Below, one piece after another: positions 26,382-35,731 of a stretch of DNA of 39,450 nt. Origin of the DNA: Collinsella sp. TM10-22 (GTDB taxonomy: Bacteria > Actinomycetota > Coriobacteriia > Coriobacteriales > Coriobacteriaceae); contig NZ_QSOC01000011.1 of NCBI RefSeq assembly GCF_003466125.1, forward strand, positions 1 to 39,450, in the 5' to 3' direction. A program made the translations under genes and the position numbers. Positions within the stretch are counted from its first letter, which is position 1, and each line of letters starts with the position of its first letter. The notes under the pieces were generated by a model. The model was not told where the DNA came from and did not search any database. It saw nothing but the letters and a program-made list of their open reading frames with translations.

Positions 26382-28064
26382 CTACTTGCGACGAAGCAGC
26401 GCCGAGACCTCGGGCATCTTAAGAACGACGGCAAGGCCAAAGGTAACAGCAAGCGAGACGACACCCGCAACGCAAACGTAGCCAAGAGTAATCAGAATCG
26501 AGCCGCCAAGTGCCCCGACAAAGTGCTCAAGCGCCCACATGACGCCGGCGCCTGCGGCAGCACCCAGGCCACCGAGCAAAAGGCCAAAGAAACCGCCATG
26601 CAGGATAGATTTGACCTGAAGGCCACGCAGACGACGACGCAGCCACCACAGCGAACAACCGACCAAGATCACGTAGTCAACGACATACGAAAGCGCGATT
26701 GCCGGCATACCGAAGCCCAGCACAACGCCAAACAGCAGAACCGAGCCGGCCTGGCCGATGGCGGAATACAGGCAATAGCGGCTATAGGGCTTCATGTCGA
26801 GCAAGGCAGAGAAGCTCTTCTGCATCAATACGACCACGCCGTAGAGCGGCAGCGAGAACGCCAGGTAGACAAGGAACTCGGACACCAGCGCCACGCCGGA
26901 CTCATCAAACTTGCCGGCACAGTAAATCATGTTGAGCGGACGCGCGAAGACAATCAGGTACAGCGTGAACGGAATCAGGAAGAACAGCATCTGGGCGACG
27001 CCACGCGAAATGCCCGTGCGAACGCTGTCGTAATCCTTCTCCTGTGCGTCGTGAGAAAGCTCGGTATAGAGCGCCGTCGAAAGCGAGGCGGCAATCAGCG
27101 CGTAGGGCAGCGTGTACCACAGACGCGCATAGGCGATGACGGAAGGACCAGTCTCGGGCTGGACCACCAGCGCGGCAGCGTTGGTGATAGAAGTCGAGAC
27201 AAACATGCACACTGTGGCGAGCAGCGTCGGGATACCGAGCGCAATCGTCTGGCGCAGTGCGGGGTCCTTAAAGTCGATATGGATATGGGGATGCACGCCG
27301 TGCTTACCAAGCGCGGGGATCTGACATGCCATCTGAACAAAGACACCGAGGGTCGTACCGGCCGCAATCAAGATGATGCCGGCACGTTCGCCAAGCTGTG
27401 CGGACACGGGCGCAAAACCCATAAAGCTCGCAATGACGATCACATTGTTGAGGACCGGGGCAAACGTCGACCAGAAGTAGTCGCGGTGTGCGTTGAGAAC
27501 GCCCGAGAACACCGAGCCCAAACCATAAAACAGAATCTGGATGGCAAAGAAACGGAACATGAACGCAGCGGTATCCATGCTGCCGCCGTCACCCGAAAGG
27601 AACGATTGCGTCCAGATAAAGCCCGGGGCGAACACAGTCCCCAGCAACGAAATGCCACCCAGCACCAAAAGCAGAATACCAAGCAGGTTGCCCACGTACT
27701 CGTTCGAGGCCTCGCGACCCTGCTCACGCCTCACGCCCATGTACACGGGCAAAAAAGCCGTCACGAGCATGCCGCCCATCACAAGTTCGTAGAGCATATT
27801 GGGCAGGTTGTTGGCGACCTGATAGGAGGACGAGAGTAGCGACATGCCGATAGCTGCCGCCATTGCCCACGTGCGGATAAAACCGGTGACGCGAGACACG
27901 ATGGTCAGGATGGTCATAAGCCCGGCGGAACGACCAACCGTGGAGTAGTCCGACGAGCCCATGTCGTCAGTGTCATCTCGCGACGAAGAAGCCTCAGGCG
28001 CGGGCGTCTGAGAAGCCGAACGCTTTGCAAAGTGAGCCCCGCGCTTCGATTCTTCCTGCGGCAT
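26382..28064 (-). CDS. murJ: Lipid II flippase MurJ/MviN
   Basis: It moves lipid-linked peptidoglycan precursor across the cytoplasmic membrane. The 560 residues start with a hydrophilic, Ser-rich tail of about 45 residues, followed by a MOP-superfamily core with about 14 membrane segments. The first carries the MurJ-like stretch LMTILTIVSRVTGFIRT, and NNLPNMLYELVMGGMLVTAFLPV follows. It starts 3 nt after the deacylase stop (RBS GAGAGGA) and its stop abuts uvrC. In many actinobacteria murJ lies elsewhere, so the uvrC neighbourhood is lineage-specific. Confidence 0.92.
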   Translation of the reverse strand: MPQEESKRGAHFAKRSASQTPAPEASSSRDDTDDMGSSDYSTVGRSAGLMTILTIVSRVTGFIRTWAMAAAIGMSLLSSSYQVANNLPNMLYELVMGGMLVTAFLPVYMGVRREQGREASNEYVGNLLGILLLVLGGISLLGTVFAPGFIWTQSFLSGDGGSMDTAAFMFRFFAIQILFYGLGSVFSGVLNAHRDYFWSTFAPVLNNVIVIASFMGFAPVSAQLGERAGIILIAAGTTLGVFVQMACQIPALGKHGVHPHIHIDFKDPALRQTIALGIPTLLATVCMFVSTSITNAAALVVQPETGPSVIAYARLWYTLPYALIAASLSTALYTELSHDAQEKDYDSVRTGISRGVAQMLFFLIPFTLYLIVFARPLNMIYCAGKFDESGVALVSEFLVYLAFSLPLYGVVVLMQKSFSALLDMKPYSRYCLYSAIGQAGSVLLFGVVLGFGMPAIALSYVVDYVILVGCSLWWLRRRLRGLQVKSILHGGFFGLLLGGLGAAAGAGVMWALEHFVGALGGSILITLGYVCVAGVVSLAVTFGLAVVLKMPEVSALLRRK

Positions 28065-28067
28065 CGT

Positions 28068-28568
28068 TCAGTCCTCTCTCGTGATCGGGGCAACCGTCGC
28101 CCCGCAAAATGCAACTAAGTCGTCGGGGGCAAGCTCAAGCTGATAGCCACGCTTACCGCCTGAGATAAAAATGGTATCCCAAAGGACGCATGTCTCATCG
28201 ATCAGCGTCCGAAAGCGTTTTTTCATGCCGACTGGACTGCAGCCGCCCCGGACATACCCCGTCGCGGCAAGCAAGTCCTTAACATGCATCATGGTCAGCG
28301 ACTTTTCGCCAGCGGCGCGCGCGGCGGCCTTTAGGTCAAGCTCGTCGGCAACGGGAATACAGCACACAACGTGTTCATTGGACGGCGCCACGCAAACCAA
28401 GGTCTTAAAACCCTGGCCAGGCTCCTCGCCAAGTTGTTCCGAAATTGCAACGCCTAAACCCGCCGACTCATCGCCATCGTCTTCATACGTATGGAGAATA
28501 TAGGAGATACCGGCGTTTTCCAGCTCGCGCATCGCATTGGTTTTCGGCGTCTTTGCAGCCTTTGCCAT
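28068..28568 (-). CDS. ybaK: YbaK/EbsC-type aminoacyl-tRNA deacylase
   Basis: This is a free-standing trans-editing domain that hydrolyses mischarged tRNA; the YbaK subgroup acts on Cys-tRNA(Pro). The start at 28568 (MAKAAKTPKTNAMREL) has an AAGGGA RBS and gives 166 residues, the usual length. A longer frame upstream runs into the uvrA terminator region and is rejected. Motifs are the N-terminal NAMRELENAGISY, FKTLVCVAPSN, ARAAGEKSLTMM and GYVRGGCSPVGMKK, the last being the YbaK signature. It is the first gene of ybaK-murJ-uvrC. Confidence 0.9.
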   Translation of the reverse strand: MAKAAKTPKTNAMRELENAGISYILHTYEDDGDESAGLGVAISEQLGEEPGQGFKTLVCVAPSNEHVVCCIPVADELDLKAAARAAGEKSLTMMHVKDLLAATGYVRGGCSPVGMKKRFRTLIDETCVLWDTIFISGGKRGYQLELAPDDLVAFCGATVAPITRED

Positions 28569-28646
28569 GGCATGTCCCTTCCCTCGCATTCGAACGTAAC
28601 GCCTAAGTATATGTCCAATGTAGCCGCATACGTCATCTCGACACAC

Positions 28647-28685
28647 AGAAGCGCCACCGAATCGAAAGGAATCGGTGGCGCTTCT
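28647..28685. terminator. Terminator after uvrA
   Basis: A 14-bp perfect stem (AGAAGCGCCACCGA with its complement) has an 11-nt loop. It is 18 nt past the uvrA stop. The T content after it is modest on the minus strand. Confidence 0.75.
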
Positions 28686-28702
28686 CGCATGACGGCGTCT
28701 CT

Positions 28703-31582
28703 TTACTGGGCGTCGAGTTGTGCTTGACGCTCGCGGTCGCGCTCGAGCAGCGGGGCCAAGAACTTGCCCGTGTAACTCTGTGAACATGCCGCGACCTGCT
28801 CTGGCGTACCCGAGACCACGACAGTTCCGCCGCCATTGCCGCCCTCGGGGCCCATATCGATCAGACGGTCGGCAACCTTGATGACATCGAGATTGTGCTC
28901 GATCACCAGAACCGTGTTGCCCGCATCGACCAGGCGCTGCAGCACGTCGAGCAGCTGGCGGACATCCTCAAAATGGAGACCGGTCGTCGGCTCATCCAGA
29001 ATGTAGAACGTCTTACCCGTCTGACGGCGGTGGAGTTCCTTGGCGAGCTTTACGCGCTGTGCCTCGCCACCCGAAAGCGTCGTTGCCGGCTGGCCCAAGC
29101 TCACATAACCCAAGCCCACATCATACAGAGTCTGGAGCTTACGCTTAATCTGAGGAATATTGCCAAAGAAAGCCAGCGCCTCGGTGACGCTCATGTCGAG
29201 CACGTCAGAGATGGTCTTACCACGGTAGGTGACCTCAAGCGTCTCGCGATTATAGCGCTTGCCGCCGCAGACCTCGCAGGGGACATAGATATCGGGAAGG
29301 AAGTGCATCTCGATCTTGATTTGTCCGTCGCCCTTGCATGCTTCGCAGCGGCCGCCGCTCACGTTAAAGGAGAAACGTCCGGGCGAGTAGCCGCGCGCCT
29401 TCGACTCCGGTGTGCTCGCAAACAGCGCGCGCAGATCATCCCACAGGCCAATGTACGTAGCGGGATTGGAACGCGGTGTGCGGCCGATCGGCGACTGGTC
29501 AATGTCGATCACCTTATCGATGCACTCGATACCCTCGAGCTTTTTGTACGGGCCCACGGGACGCGTCGAGCGATGAATGGCATTCGTAAGGGCAGGCGCG
29601 ATGGTGTCGGTAACCAGGGAGCTCTTGCCCGATCCCGACACGCCGGTAACGACCGTAAGCGTACCGAACTCAATCTTGGCGGTAACGTTTTTGAGGTTAT
29701 TGGCACGGGCGCCCGTGATCTTAAGGCAGCCGCGACCGGGCTTGCGGCGCTTGTCGGGAACCCGAATCATTCGCTTGCCAGTCAGGTAGGCACCCGTCAT
29801 CGAATCGGGGCACGCCATGATATCGGCAGGCGTTCCCGCGGCGACCACGTGTCCGCCGTTCACGCCCGCGCCGGGGCCCATGTCGATCACATAGTCGGCA
29901 GCACGAATCGTATCCTCATCATGCTCGACGACGATGACGGTGTTGCCGATATCGCGCAGGCGCTCAAGTGTCTTGATCAGGCGCTCGTTATCGCGCTGAT
30001 GAAGGCCGATCGATGGCTCGTCCAAAATGTACAGGACACCCATGAGACCGGCGCCGATCTGCGTTGCCAGGCGAATGCGCTGGGCCTCGCCTCCGGAAAG
30101 CGTCGCCGAGGCACGGTCGAGGGTCAGATAGTCGAGTCCGACATCGACCAGAAAGCGCAGGCGCTCCAGGATTTCCTTAACAATGCGCCCGCCGATAAAT
30201 TGTTGGCGCTCGGTAAGCTCCAGGCCCTCAAAAAACTCGAGCGACTCGCGGCACGACAGGCAGCAGACCTCGTAAATGGACTTACCGCCTACGGTAACGG
30301 CGAGCATCTCGGGGCGCAGACGAGCACCATGGCAACTCGAGCACGGCTCCTCGCGAATGTACTTCTCCAAGCGCGCCCTGGTGTTCTCATTCGTCGTCTC
30401 GTTATAGCGCTCGTACAGGATATTGCGCACGCCCGAGAACTTGGTGTCCCACTGGCTGCGACGCCCATCGAGCTTTTGATAGTCGACCGAAATCTTCTGG
30501 TCGCCCATGCCGTCTAAAAACGCGCGACGCACCCGCGGAGGCAGATCCTCCCACGGCGTACCGACGCTCACCTTAAAGTGTTTGCAGACCGCAGCGAAAA
30601 TCTGCGGATAGTAGTTAGAGTTGCCAAACAGGCTGCCAAAGACCCCGTCGGCGATCGACTTCGAGGGGTCTTCGATTAGCGCTTCGGCATCGACCGTCTT
30701 CTTAAAGCCCAGGCCATCGCACTCGGGGCACGCGCCATAGGGCGCGTTGAACGAAAAATCACGCGGCTGAAGATCGTCAATGGAGTGTCCATGCTCCGGG
30801 CACGCCAAGGCCAACGAATACTCCAGCAGCTCGCCCTCGGTCCCCTCGGGAGCATCACGATCGGGCAGCATGTACACGTTTACATTGCCGTGAGCCAGCG
30901 CGGTCGCCTGCTCAACAGACTCGGCGATACGGCCCAGAGAGTTCTCGCGGATCACGATGCGATCGACCACGACCTCGATATCGTGCTTAAACTTCTTGTC
31001 CAGATCGATCGGATCGTCGAGCGAGCGCACTTCACCGTCGACACGCACGCGGCTAAAGCCCTCGGCGCGAAGGTCCTCAAACAGTTTTGTGTACTCGCCT
31101 TTTCGCCCGCGCACCACCGGTGCCAGCACAAACGCGCGGCGACCCTCCCCCGCGGCCAAGACCTTGTCGGCAACCTGGTCGGTCGTCTGGCGCTCAATGA
31201 CGCGGCCGCATTCGGGACAGTGAGGGGTGCCCACACGGGCGAACAGCAGGCGCAGATAGTCGTAAACCTCGGTTACGGTGCCAACCGTCGAGCGAGGGTT
31301 TTTAGACGTCGTCTTTTGGTCGATCGACACCGCCGGCGAAAGGCCGTCGATTGAATCCAAGTCGGGTTTGTCCATCTGGCCCAAGAACTGGCGCGCATAG
31401 CTCGAAAGGCTCTCGACGTATCGACGCTGGCCCTCGGCATAGATAGTGTCGAATGCCAGCGAACTCTTGCCCGAGCCAGAAAGACCGGTAATGACCACGA
31501 GTTGGTCACGCGGAATGGAAACATCGATATCACGGAGGTTGTGCTCACGAGCGCCGCGAATAACGATAGAAGAATCAGACAT
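28703..31582 (-). CDS. uvrA: UvrABC excinuclease subunit A
   Basis: This is the damage-sensing ATPase of nucleotide excision repair, 959 residues. It has two ABC modules: N-terminal Walker [10 protein letters not shown] (about 33-41) with signature [12 protein letters not shown], and C-terminal Walker [10 protein letters not shown] with [12 protein letters not shown]. Zinc modules are visible at CPECGRV, the CPEHG with CPECDGLGF pair, and CEACKGDGQ with CEVCGGKRY. The RBS AAGGAG is 6 nt from the ATG. A LexA-like box lies 62-75 nt upstream. Confidence 0.97.
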   Translation of the reverse strand: MSDSSIVIRGAREHNLRDIDVSIPRDQLVVITGLSGSGKSSLAFDTIYAEGQRRYVESLSSYARQFLGQMDKPDLDSIDGLSPAVSIDQKTTSKNPRSTVGTVTEVYDYLRLLFARVGTPHCPECGRVIERQTTDQVADKVLAAGEGRRAFVLAPVVRGRKGEYTKLFEDLRAEGFSRVRVDGEVRSLDDPIDLDKKFKHDIEVVVDRIVIRENSLGRIAESVEQATALAHGNVNVYMLPDRDAPEGTEGELLEYSLALACPEHGHSIDDLQPRDFSFNAPYGACPECDGLGFKKTVDAEALIEDPSKSIADGVFGSLFGNSNYYPQIFAAVCKHFKVSVGTPWEDLPPRVRRAFLDGMGDQKISVDYQKLDGRRSQWDTKFSGVRNILYERYNETTNENTRARLEKYIREEPCSSCHGARLRPEMLAVTVGGKSIYEVCCLSCRESLEFFEGLELTERQQFIGGRIVKEILERLRFLVDVGLDYLTLDRASATLSGGEAQRIRLATQIGAGLMGVLYILDEPSIGLHQRDNERLIKTLERLRDIGNTVIVVEHDEDTIRAADYVIDMGPGAGVNGGHVVAAGTPADIMACPDSMTGAYLTGKRMIRVPDKRRKPGRGCLKITGARANNLKNVTAKIEFGTLTVVTGVSGSGKSSLVTDTIAPALTNAIHRSTRPVGPYKKLEGIECIDKVIDIDQSPIGRTPRSNPATYIGLWDDLRALFASTPESKARGYSPGRFSFNVSGGRCEACKGDGQIKIEMHFLPDIYVPCEVCGGKRYNRETLEVTYRGKTISDVLDMSVTEALAFFGNIPQIKRKLQTLYDVGLGYVSLGQPATTLSGGEAQRVKLAKELHRRQTGKTFYILDEPTTGLHFEDVRQLLDVLQRLVDAGNTVLVIEHNLDVIKVADRLIDMGPEGGNGGGTVVVSGTPEQVAACSQSYTGKFLAPLLERDRERQAQLDAQ

Positions 31583-31643
31583 GGAAGCTCCTTGCCTCCT
31601 ATAACTTCAAATCACACCGTCGATGAGTTTAGCGCACTCAACG

Positions 31644-31657
31644 CGCACAGATGTTCG
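31644..31657 (-). promoter_or_regulatory. LexA-type SOS box upstream of uvrA
   Basis: The minus strand reads CGAAC-ATCT-GTGCG, one base away from the Gram-positive LexA consensus CGAAC-N4-GTTCG. Its place in the uvrA upstream region fits DNA-damage control. Confidence 0.55.
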
Positions 31658-31757
31658 TAATACAAGATTCTCAAACCTTTTGCTTTATCTGACACGCGCA
31701 CGTCGCATACCCGACCCATGCTTTCGAATGCCATCGATCGCCCGCCGCGCATCACAA

Positions 31758-31787
31758 ATGACTCCCGCTCGCAAACGAGGGTACAAT
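31758..31787 (+). promoter_or_regulatory. Probable mrp promoter
   Basis: ATGACT (31758-31763), 18 nt, TACAAT (31782-31787), about 55 nt before the mrp ATG. Confidence 0.5.
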
Positions 31788-31842
31788 GACGCTCGTGTCA
31801 CATCGCGGGGCCCCGGCCCCAACATATACAAAGGAGTCATAC

Positions 31843-32673
31843 ATGGGTTGCGAACACGCACAGGCCGCCGGCGGACAAACGTCGCCGTCGCAATTTGAGG
31901 AGAACACGCTGTCCGAGGTCAAGCGCGTCATCGCCGTGCTTTCCGGCAAGGGCGGTGTCGGCAAGTCGTTTGTCACCGGTGCCATCGCCACCGAGCTCGC
32001 CCGCCACGGTCACAAGGTCGGCGTTCTCGATGCCGACATTACCGGTCCCTCCATCCCCAAGATGTTCGGTATGAGCGGACGCCACGTCCATGCCCTTGGC
32101 AACCTTATGCTGCCCGAGATCTCAGAGCACGGCGTCAAGGTCATGAGCTCCAACCTGCTGCTCCAAAACGAGACCGACCCCGTCCTTTGGCGCGGTCCGG
32201 TCATCGCAGGCGCCATTAGGCAGTTCTGGAGCGAGACCTCGTGGGGCCCCATCGACTACCTGCTGGTCGACATGCCTCCGGGAACAGGCGACGTCGCGCT
32301 CACCGTCTTCCAGTCGCTGCCCGTCGACGGCATCGTCATCGTCACGAGCCCGCAGGATCTGGTCTCGATGATCGTCGCCAAAGCGGTCAACATGGCTGAG
32401 AAGATGAACGTCCCCATTCTGGGCATTGTCGAGAACATGAGCTATATTGAGTGCCCCGACTGCGGCAAGAAGATTGAGGTCTTTGGCAAGAGCAAGCTCC
32501 CCGAGGTCGCAGATCGCTATAAACTTGACATCTTGGGCCAGCTTCCCATTAATCCGGCACTCGCTGAGGCCTGCGATAAGGGCGAGGTCGAGACCGCGCT
32601 GCCCGATGGTATGTTGCCCAAGGCAGTCTCTGCCGTCGAGGCCATTACCCCGCACGAGACCGACGAGGCCTAA
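31843..32673 (+). CDS. mrp: Mrp/NBP35-type P-loop ATPase, iron-sulfur carrier
   Basis: This ApbC/Mrp-family protein binds and transfers Fe-S clusters to target proteins in the cytoplasm. The ATG at 31843 has a textbook AAGGAG RBS and gives 276 residues. The P-loop is SGKGGVGKS (34-42), with DADITGPSIPKMFG and the family signature DYLLVDMPPGTGD. The cluster-ligand motif CPDC is at Cys204 and Cys207. A short N-terminal segment with Cys3 and His5 precedes the P-loop domain. The next gene starts directly after its stop. Confidence 0.93.
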   Translation: MGCEHAQAAGGQTSPSQFEENTLSEVKRVIAVLSGKGGVGKSFVTGAIATELARHGHKVGVLDADITGPSIPKMFGMSGRHVHALGNLMLPEISEHGVKVMSSNLLLQNETDPVLWRGPVIAGAIRQFWSETSWGPIDYLLVDMPPGTGDVALTVFQSLPVDGIVIVTSPQDLVSMIVAKAVNMAEKMNVPILGIVENMSYIECPDCGKKIEVFGKSKLPEVADRYKLDILGQLPINPALAEACDKGEVETALPDGMLPKAVSAVEAITPHETDEA

Positions 32674-33945
32674 GTGAACGCGAGCGCCTTCTATGACGTC
32701 CTGGTAATCGGCGGCGGGGCTTCAGGCCTCGCCGCTGCCATTACGGCTGCACGCGCTGGCAAAAGCGTCTGCATCGTTGAGCGCGATGTCGCCAGTGGCC
32801 TTAAGCTCCTTGCGACCGGTAACGGCCGCTGCAACCTCTCCAACGAATCGATTGATCCTCAGCGGTATAACCACCCCGCATTCGTTGAATCCGTCATGGG
32901 CCCCCAGCCCGAACAAGAGCTTATGGGTTTCTTCTCCTCGCTGGGCATCATGACAACCTCCGAGGAAGGCCGACTGTACCCGCGCTCCCTTCGCGCCGAA
33001 TCGGTGCGCGACGCGCTTCTCAACGTTTGCGACCGCCTAGGTATCACCTTAATCTGCGGAGCCAACGTTGCCTCGGCGCACGAAGCTTCCGAAGGCTGGG
33101 TACTCCAAATAGACCGTCCAGCGCGGACGCTCAAGGCAAAAAGGCACGACGACCGAAAATCGGAGCTCCGCTCGCTTCGGAAAGCGCTCGTCGATGTCCC
33201 TCGCAAGAACGAGACCCTGCAGGCACATGCCGTAATTATCGCCACGGGCGGCAGCCCCACCGGTATCGCCGATACGTTTCGCCTCCCCCTCACTTCGCTG
33301 CGCCCCATCCTCTGCCCCGTTTCGGCAACGGTCGTTGGCGATCGGGCGGCACTCAAGACGTTGGATGGCCTGCGCGTCCGCGCCCGCTTGACGCTCGCCC
33401 GTAACCATAGTGAGCTCTGGCACGAAGACGGTGAAGTGCTGTTTCGAACCTTCGGCATCTCGGGCGTCGCTGTCTTCAACCTCTCCCGTCGTATCCAGCG
33501 CGGCGATACGATCCTGCTCGACGTTTTCCCCGACCTCTCCAAAGACGAATTGCTCGATACGCTCAACCGGCGCGTTGAGCTGCTCGATAGCTTTTCGCCC
33601 CGCAATCCCCGTTGGCTCGACGGCATGCTCGCCCCGCAACTCTCCCGCGTCGTCTGCACAGCGTTCGAGCAGTGCCATCCAGGCTCCAATGATGTCATCC
33701 ACCTGGTCTCGATCCTCAAGCACTTTAAGTTGCTCGTCGAGGGAACAGCCGAGGAACGCTCTGCGCAGGTCACGCGTGGTGGCGTATCTGTCGAGAGCAT
33801 CTCAACACCCAGTTTACGCGCGCGCAGCGTTGTCGACGCCCCGCTTTACGTCTGCGGCGAAGCGCTCGACATCGACGCCGATTGTGGAGGCTTTAACCTT
33901 GCGTGGGCCTGGCTCTCGGGCATTCGCGCTGCAAGCAGCCTGTAG
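32674..33945 (+). CDS. BaiN/HI0933-type FAD flavoprotein
   Basis: This NAD(P)/FAD-dependent oxidoreductase has 423 residues and a GTG start directly after the mrp stop (TAAGTG), so translation is coupled. The FAD-binding Rossmann motif is IGGGASGLAAA (12-22). The HI0933/YhiN signature GLKLLATGNGRCNLSN follows, and the C-terminal FAD loop reads CGEALDIDADCGGFNLAWAW, as in this family. One member, BaiN, reduces bile-acid intermediates in gut clostridia. Most members have no known substrate, and none can be assigned here. Confidence 0.88.
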   Translation: MNASAFYDVLVIGGGASGLAAAITAARAGKSVCIVERDVASGLKLLATGNGRCNLSNESIDPQRYNHPAFVESVMGPQPEQELMGFFSSLGIMTTSEEGRLYPRSLRAESVRDALLNVCDRLGITLICGANVASAHEASEGWVLQIDRPARTLKAKRHDDRKSELRSLRKALVDVPRKNETLQAHAVIIATGGSPTGIADTFRLPLTSLRPILCPVSATVVGDRAALKTLDGLRVRARLTLARNHSELWHEDGEVLFRTFGISGVAVFNLSRRIQRGDTILLDVFPDLSKDELLDTLNRRVELLDSFSPRNPRWLDGMLAPQLSRVVCTAFEQCHPGSNDVIHLVSILKHFKLLVEGTAEERSAQVTRGGVSVESISTPSLRARSVVDAPLYVCGEALDIDADCGGFNLAWAWLSGIRAASSL

Positions 33946-33955
33946 CCACGCAGTC

Positions 33956-33961
33956 TATAAT
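33956..33961 (+). promoter_or_regulatory. Consensus -10 ahead of the COG2509-type gene
   Basis: An exact TATAAT lies 11 nt past the flavoprotein stop. The -35 region is poor. A terminator-like hairpin follows 15 nt later. Confidence 0.35.
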
Positions 33962-33975
33962 CAAAAACGCATTCG

Positions 33976-33999
33976 GGCCGTCTGGGATACCGGACGGCC
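33976..33999 (+). terminator. Terminator or attenuator between the two flavoprotein genes
   Basis: The stem GGCCGTC-GG pairs with CC-GACGGCC around a GATA loop. TCTTTCTT follows on the plus strand. It lies 27 nt before the ATG of the next gene. Confidence 0.7.
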
Positions 34000-34025
34000 T
34001 CTTTCTTGCCTCTAAGGAGACCTCG

Positions 34026-35666
34026 ATGATCGAAATCACCCAAGTCAACGCGTCGCTCGATGAAGCCGGCGATGAAAATGCCTGCCTCATTGTTGGCAAG
34101 CGAGTCGCCAAGCGCGTCCTACGTTGCAAGGACTCCGAGATCAAGTCCATCGGGCTCCACCGCAAGTCAATCGACGCTCGCAAAAAACGAGACGTCCATT
34201 TTATCCTGAGCTTTCGTGTTGAGCTGACTAGTCCCCACCTCGAGCGAGAAGCGGTCGGCAACGTTGCCGAGCGCGACCGCTCGCGCGTACGCGCGATAGA
34301 AGACGATGGGCCTTCATTCCCCTCCCCCGTTTCCGGCGCACCCAAAGAACGCCCCGTCGTTGTCGGCGCCGGATGTGCCGGCCTTTTCGCTGCGCTTACG
34401 CTCGCCGAAGCAGGTCTTAAGCCCTTGCTCATCGAGCGCGGCGACCCGGCATTTCGCCGCTCGCAGGCGATCGACCTCTTTCTAAAGGAGCGCATCCTCG
34501 ACCCCGAGAGCAATATCCAGTTTGGCCTGGGCGGCGCGGGAACCTTCTCGGACGGCAAGCTCAATACGGGAACCAAAAATCCCGCCCATCGCCTTATCCT
34601 CGAAACCTTCGTCGAGGCGGGTGCACCCCGCGATATTCTGTGGGATGCCAAGCCGCACATTGGCTCCGACATCCTTCCCAAGGTTGTCACCGCTATATCC
34701 CAGCGCATCGAGCAGCTCGGAGGTGTCGTCCGTTATCGAACGAGGCTCGTCGACATTCGCATCGACGTGTCTGGCGCCATCACCGGTATTGATGTCCAAT
34801 CGTCCCAAGACGCCGCTTGCGAGCCAATCGAGACAAAGCACCTCATCCTCGCCTGCGGGCATTCTGCTCGCGATATTTTTGAGCTCCTTAAGGACCACAA
34901 CGTGACCCTCGCACAAAAGACCTTTGCCATGGGCGTTCGCATCGAGCATCCGCAGCGCGACATCGACCGAGCCCAATATGGAGCCTCGGCGGGACATCCA
35001 GCGCTCGGGGCGGCCCCTTACAAACTTGTTGCCCATCTTCCCAACGGCCGCAGCGTGTTCTCGTTTTGCATGTGCCCCGGCGGACAGGTTGTTGCCGCCT
35101 CTTCAGAACCGTGCCATCTGTGCGTCAACGGGGCCAGTCTCAATGCCCGCGACGGACGCAACGCAAATGCCGCTCTGCTCGTTAACGTCACGCCTGAGGA
35201 CCTTCCCAACGATGACCCGCTCGCCGGCATCGAGCTCCAGCGTGCCTGCGAGGCGGCTGCCTATCGCCTGGGCGGTTCCAACTGGAACGCACCGGCACAG
35301 CTCGTCGGAGATTTCCTCGCAGGACGCGCCAGCACGGCACCCGGAAAGGTAAAACCAACCTATCCACTTGGCGTGACCTGGACGGCGATCGACGATGCCC
35401 TCCCGCAGCATATCGTCGAGTCGCTCCGCCTGGGACTTCCCCTACTCGGAAAAAAGCTACGAGGCTACGACCGCCCCGATGCCGTTCTTACCGGTGTGGA
35501 GACTCGTTCGAGCTCACCGGTCACTGTCACCCGAGACCGAGCGTGCCATGCCGTGTCGACCCCGGGCCTCTACCCTTGTGGTGAAGGAGCTGGATATGCC
35601 GGCGGCATCATGAGCGCGGCCACCGACGGCATCCGTTGTGCCGAAGCCCTAATCGCTGACCTCTAG
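34026..35666 (+). CDS. COG2509-type FAD-dependent dehydrogenase
   Basis: This uncharacterised FAD protein has 546 residues. The start at 34026 has a strong AAGGAG RBS; an upstream extension overlapping the previous gene is rejected. An N-terminal domain of about 110 residues (MIEITQVNASLDEAG, then RKSIDARKKRDVHFILSF) precedes the Rossmann motif VVGAGCAGLFAALTLAEAG (about 115-133). Later motifs are FGLGGAGTFSDGKLNTG, FCMCPGGQVV and a C-terminal GEGAGYAGGIMSAATDG, all typical of this group. Its substrate is unknown. It may belong to the same unit as the upstream genes, with the attenuator between. Confidence 0.88.
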   Translation: MIEITQVNASLDEAGDENACLIVGKRVAKRVLRCKDSEIKSIGLHRKSIDARKKRDVHFILSFRVELTSPHLEREAVGNVAERDRSRVRAIEDDGPSFPSPVSGAPKERPVVVGAGCAGLFAALTLAEAGLKPLLIERGDPAFRRSQAIDLFLKERILDPESNIQFGLGGAGTFSDGKLNTGTKNPAHRLILETFVEAGAPRDILWDAKPHIGSDILPKVVTAISQRIEQLGGVVRYRTRLVDIRIDVSGAITGIDVQSSQDAACEPIETKHLILACGHSARDIFELLKDHNVTLAQKTFAMGVRIEHPQRDIDRAQYGASAGHPALGAAPYKLVAHLPNGRSVFSFCMCPGGQVVAASSEPCHLCVNGASLNARDGRNANAALLVNVTPEDLPNDDPLAGIELQRACEAAAYRLGGSNWNAPAQLVGDFLAGRASTAPGKVKPTYPLGVTWTAIDDALPQHIVESLRLGLPLLGKKLRGYDRPDAVLTGVETRSSSPVTVTRDRACHAVSTPGLYPCGEGAGYAGGIMSAATDGIRCAEALIADL

Positions 35667-35693
35667 CGCACGAATTCCAGCGCGCAAAGGATA

Positions 35694-35727
35694 CAGGCCC
35701 CGAGCTCCACAGGGAACTCGGGGCCTG
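35694..35727. terminator. Bidirectional terminator between convergent genes
   Basis: An 11-bp perfect stem (CAGGCCCCGAG with CTCGGGGCCTG) has a 12-nt loop. It lies between the convergent COG2509-type gene and uvrB. Confidence 0.8.
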
Positions 35728-35731
35728 TTCG

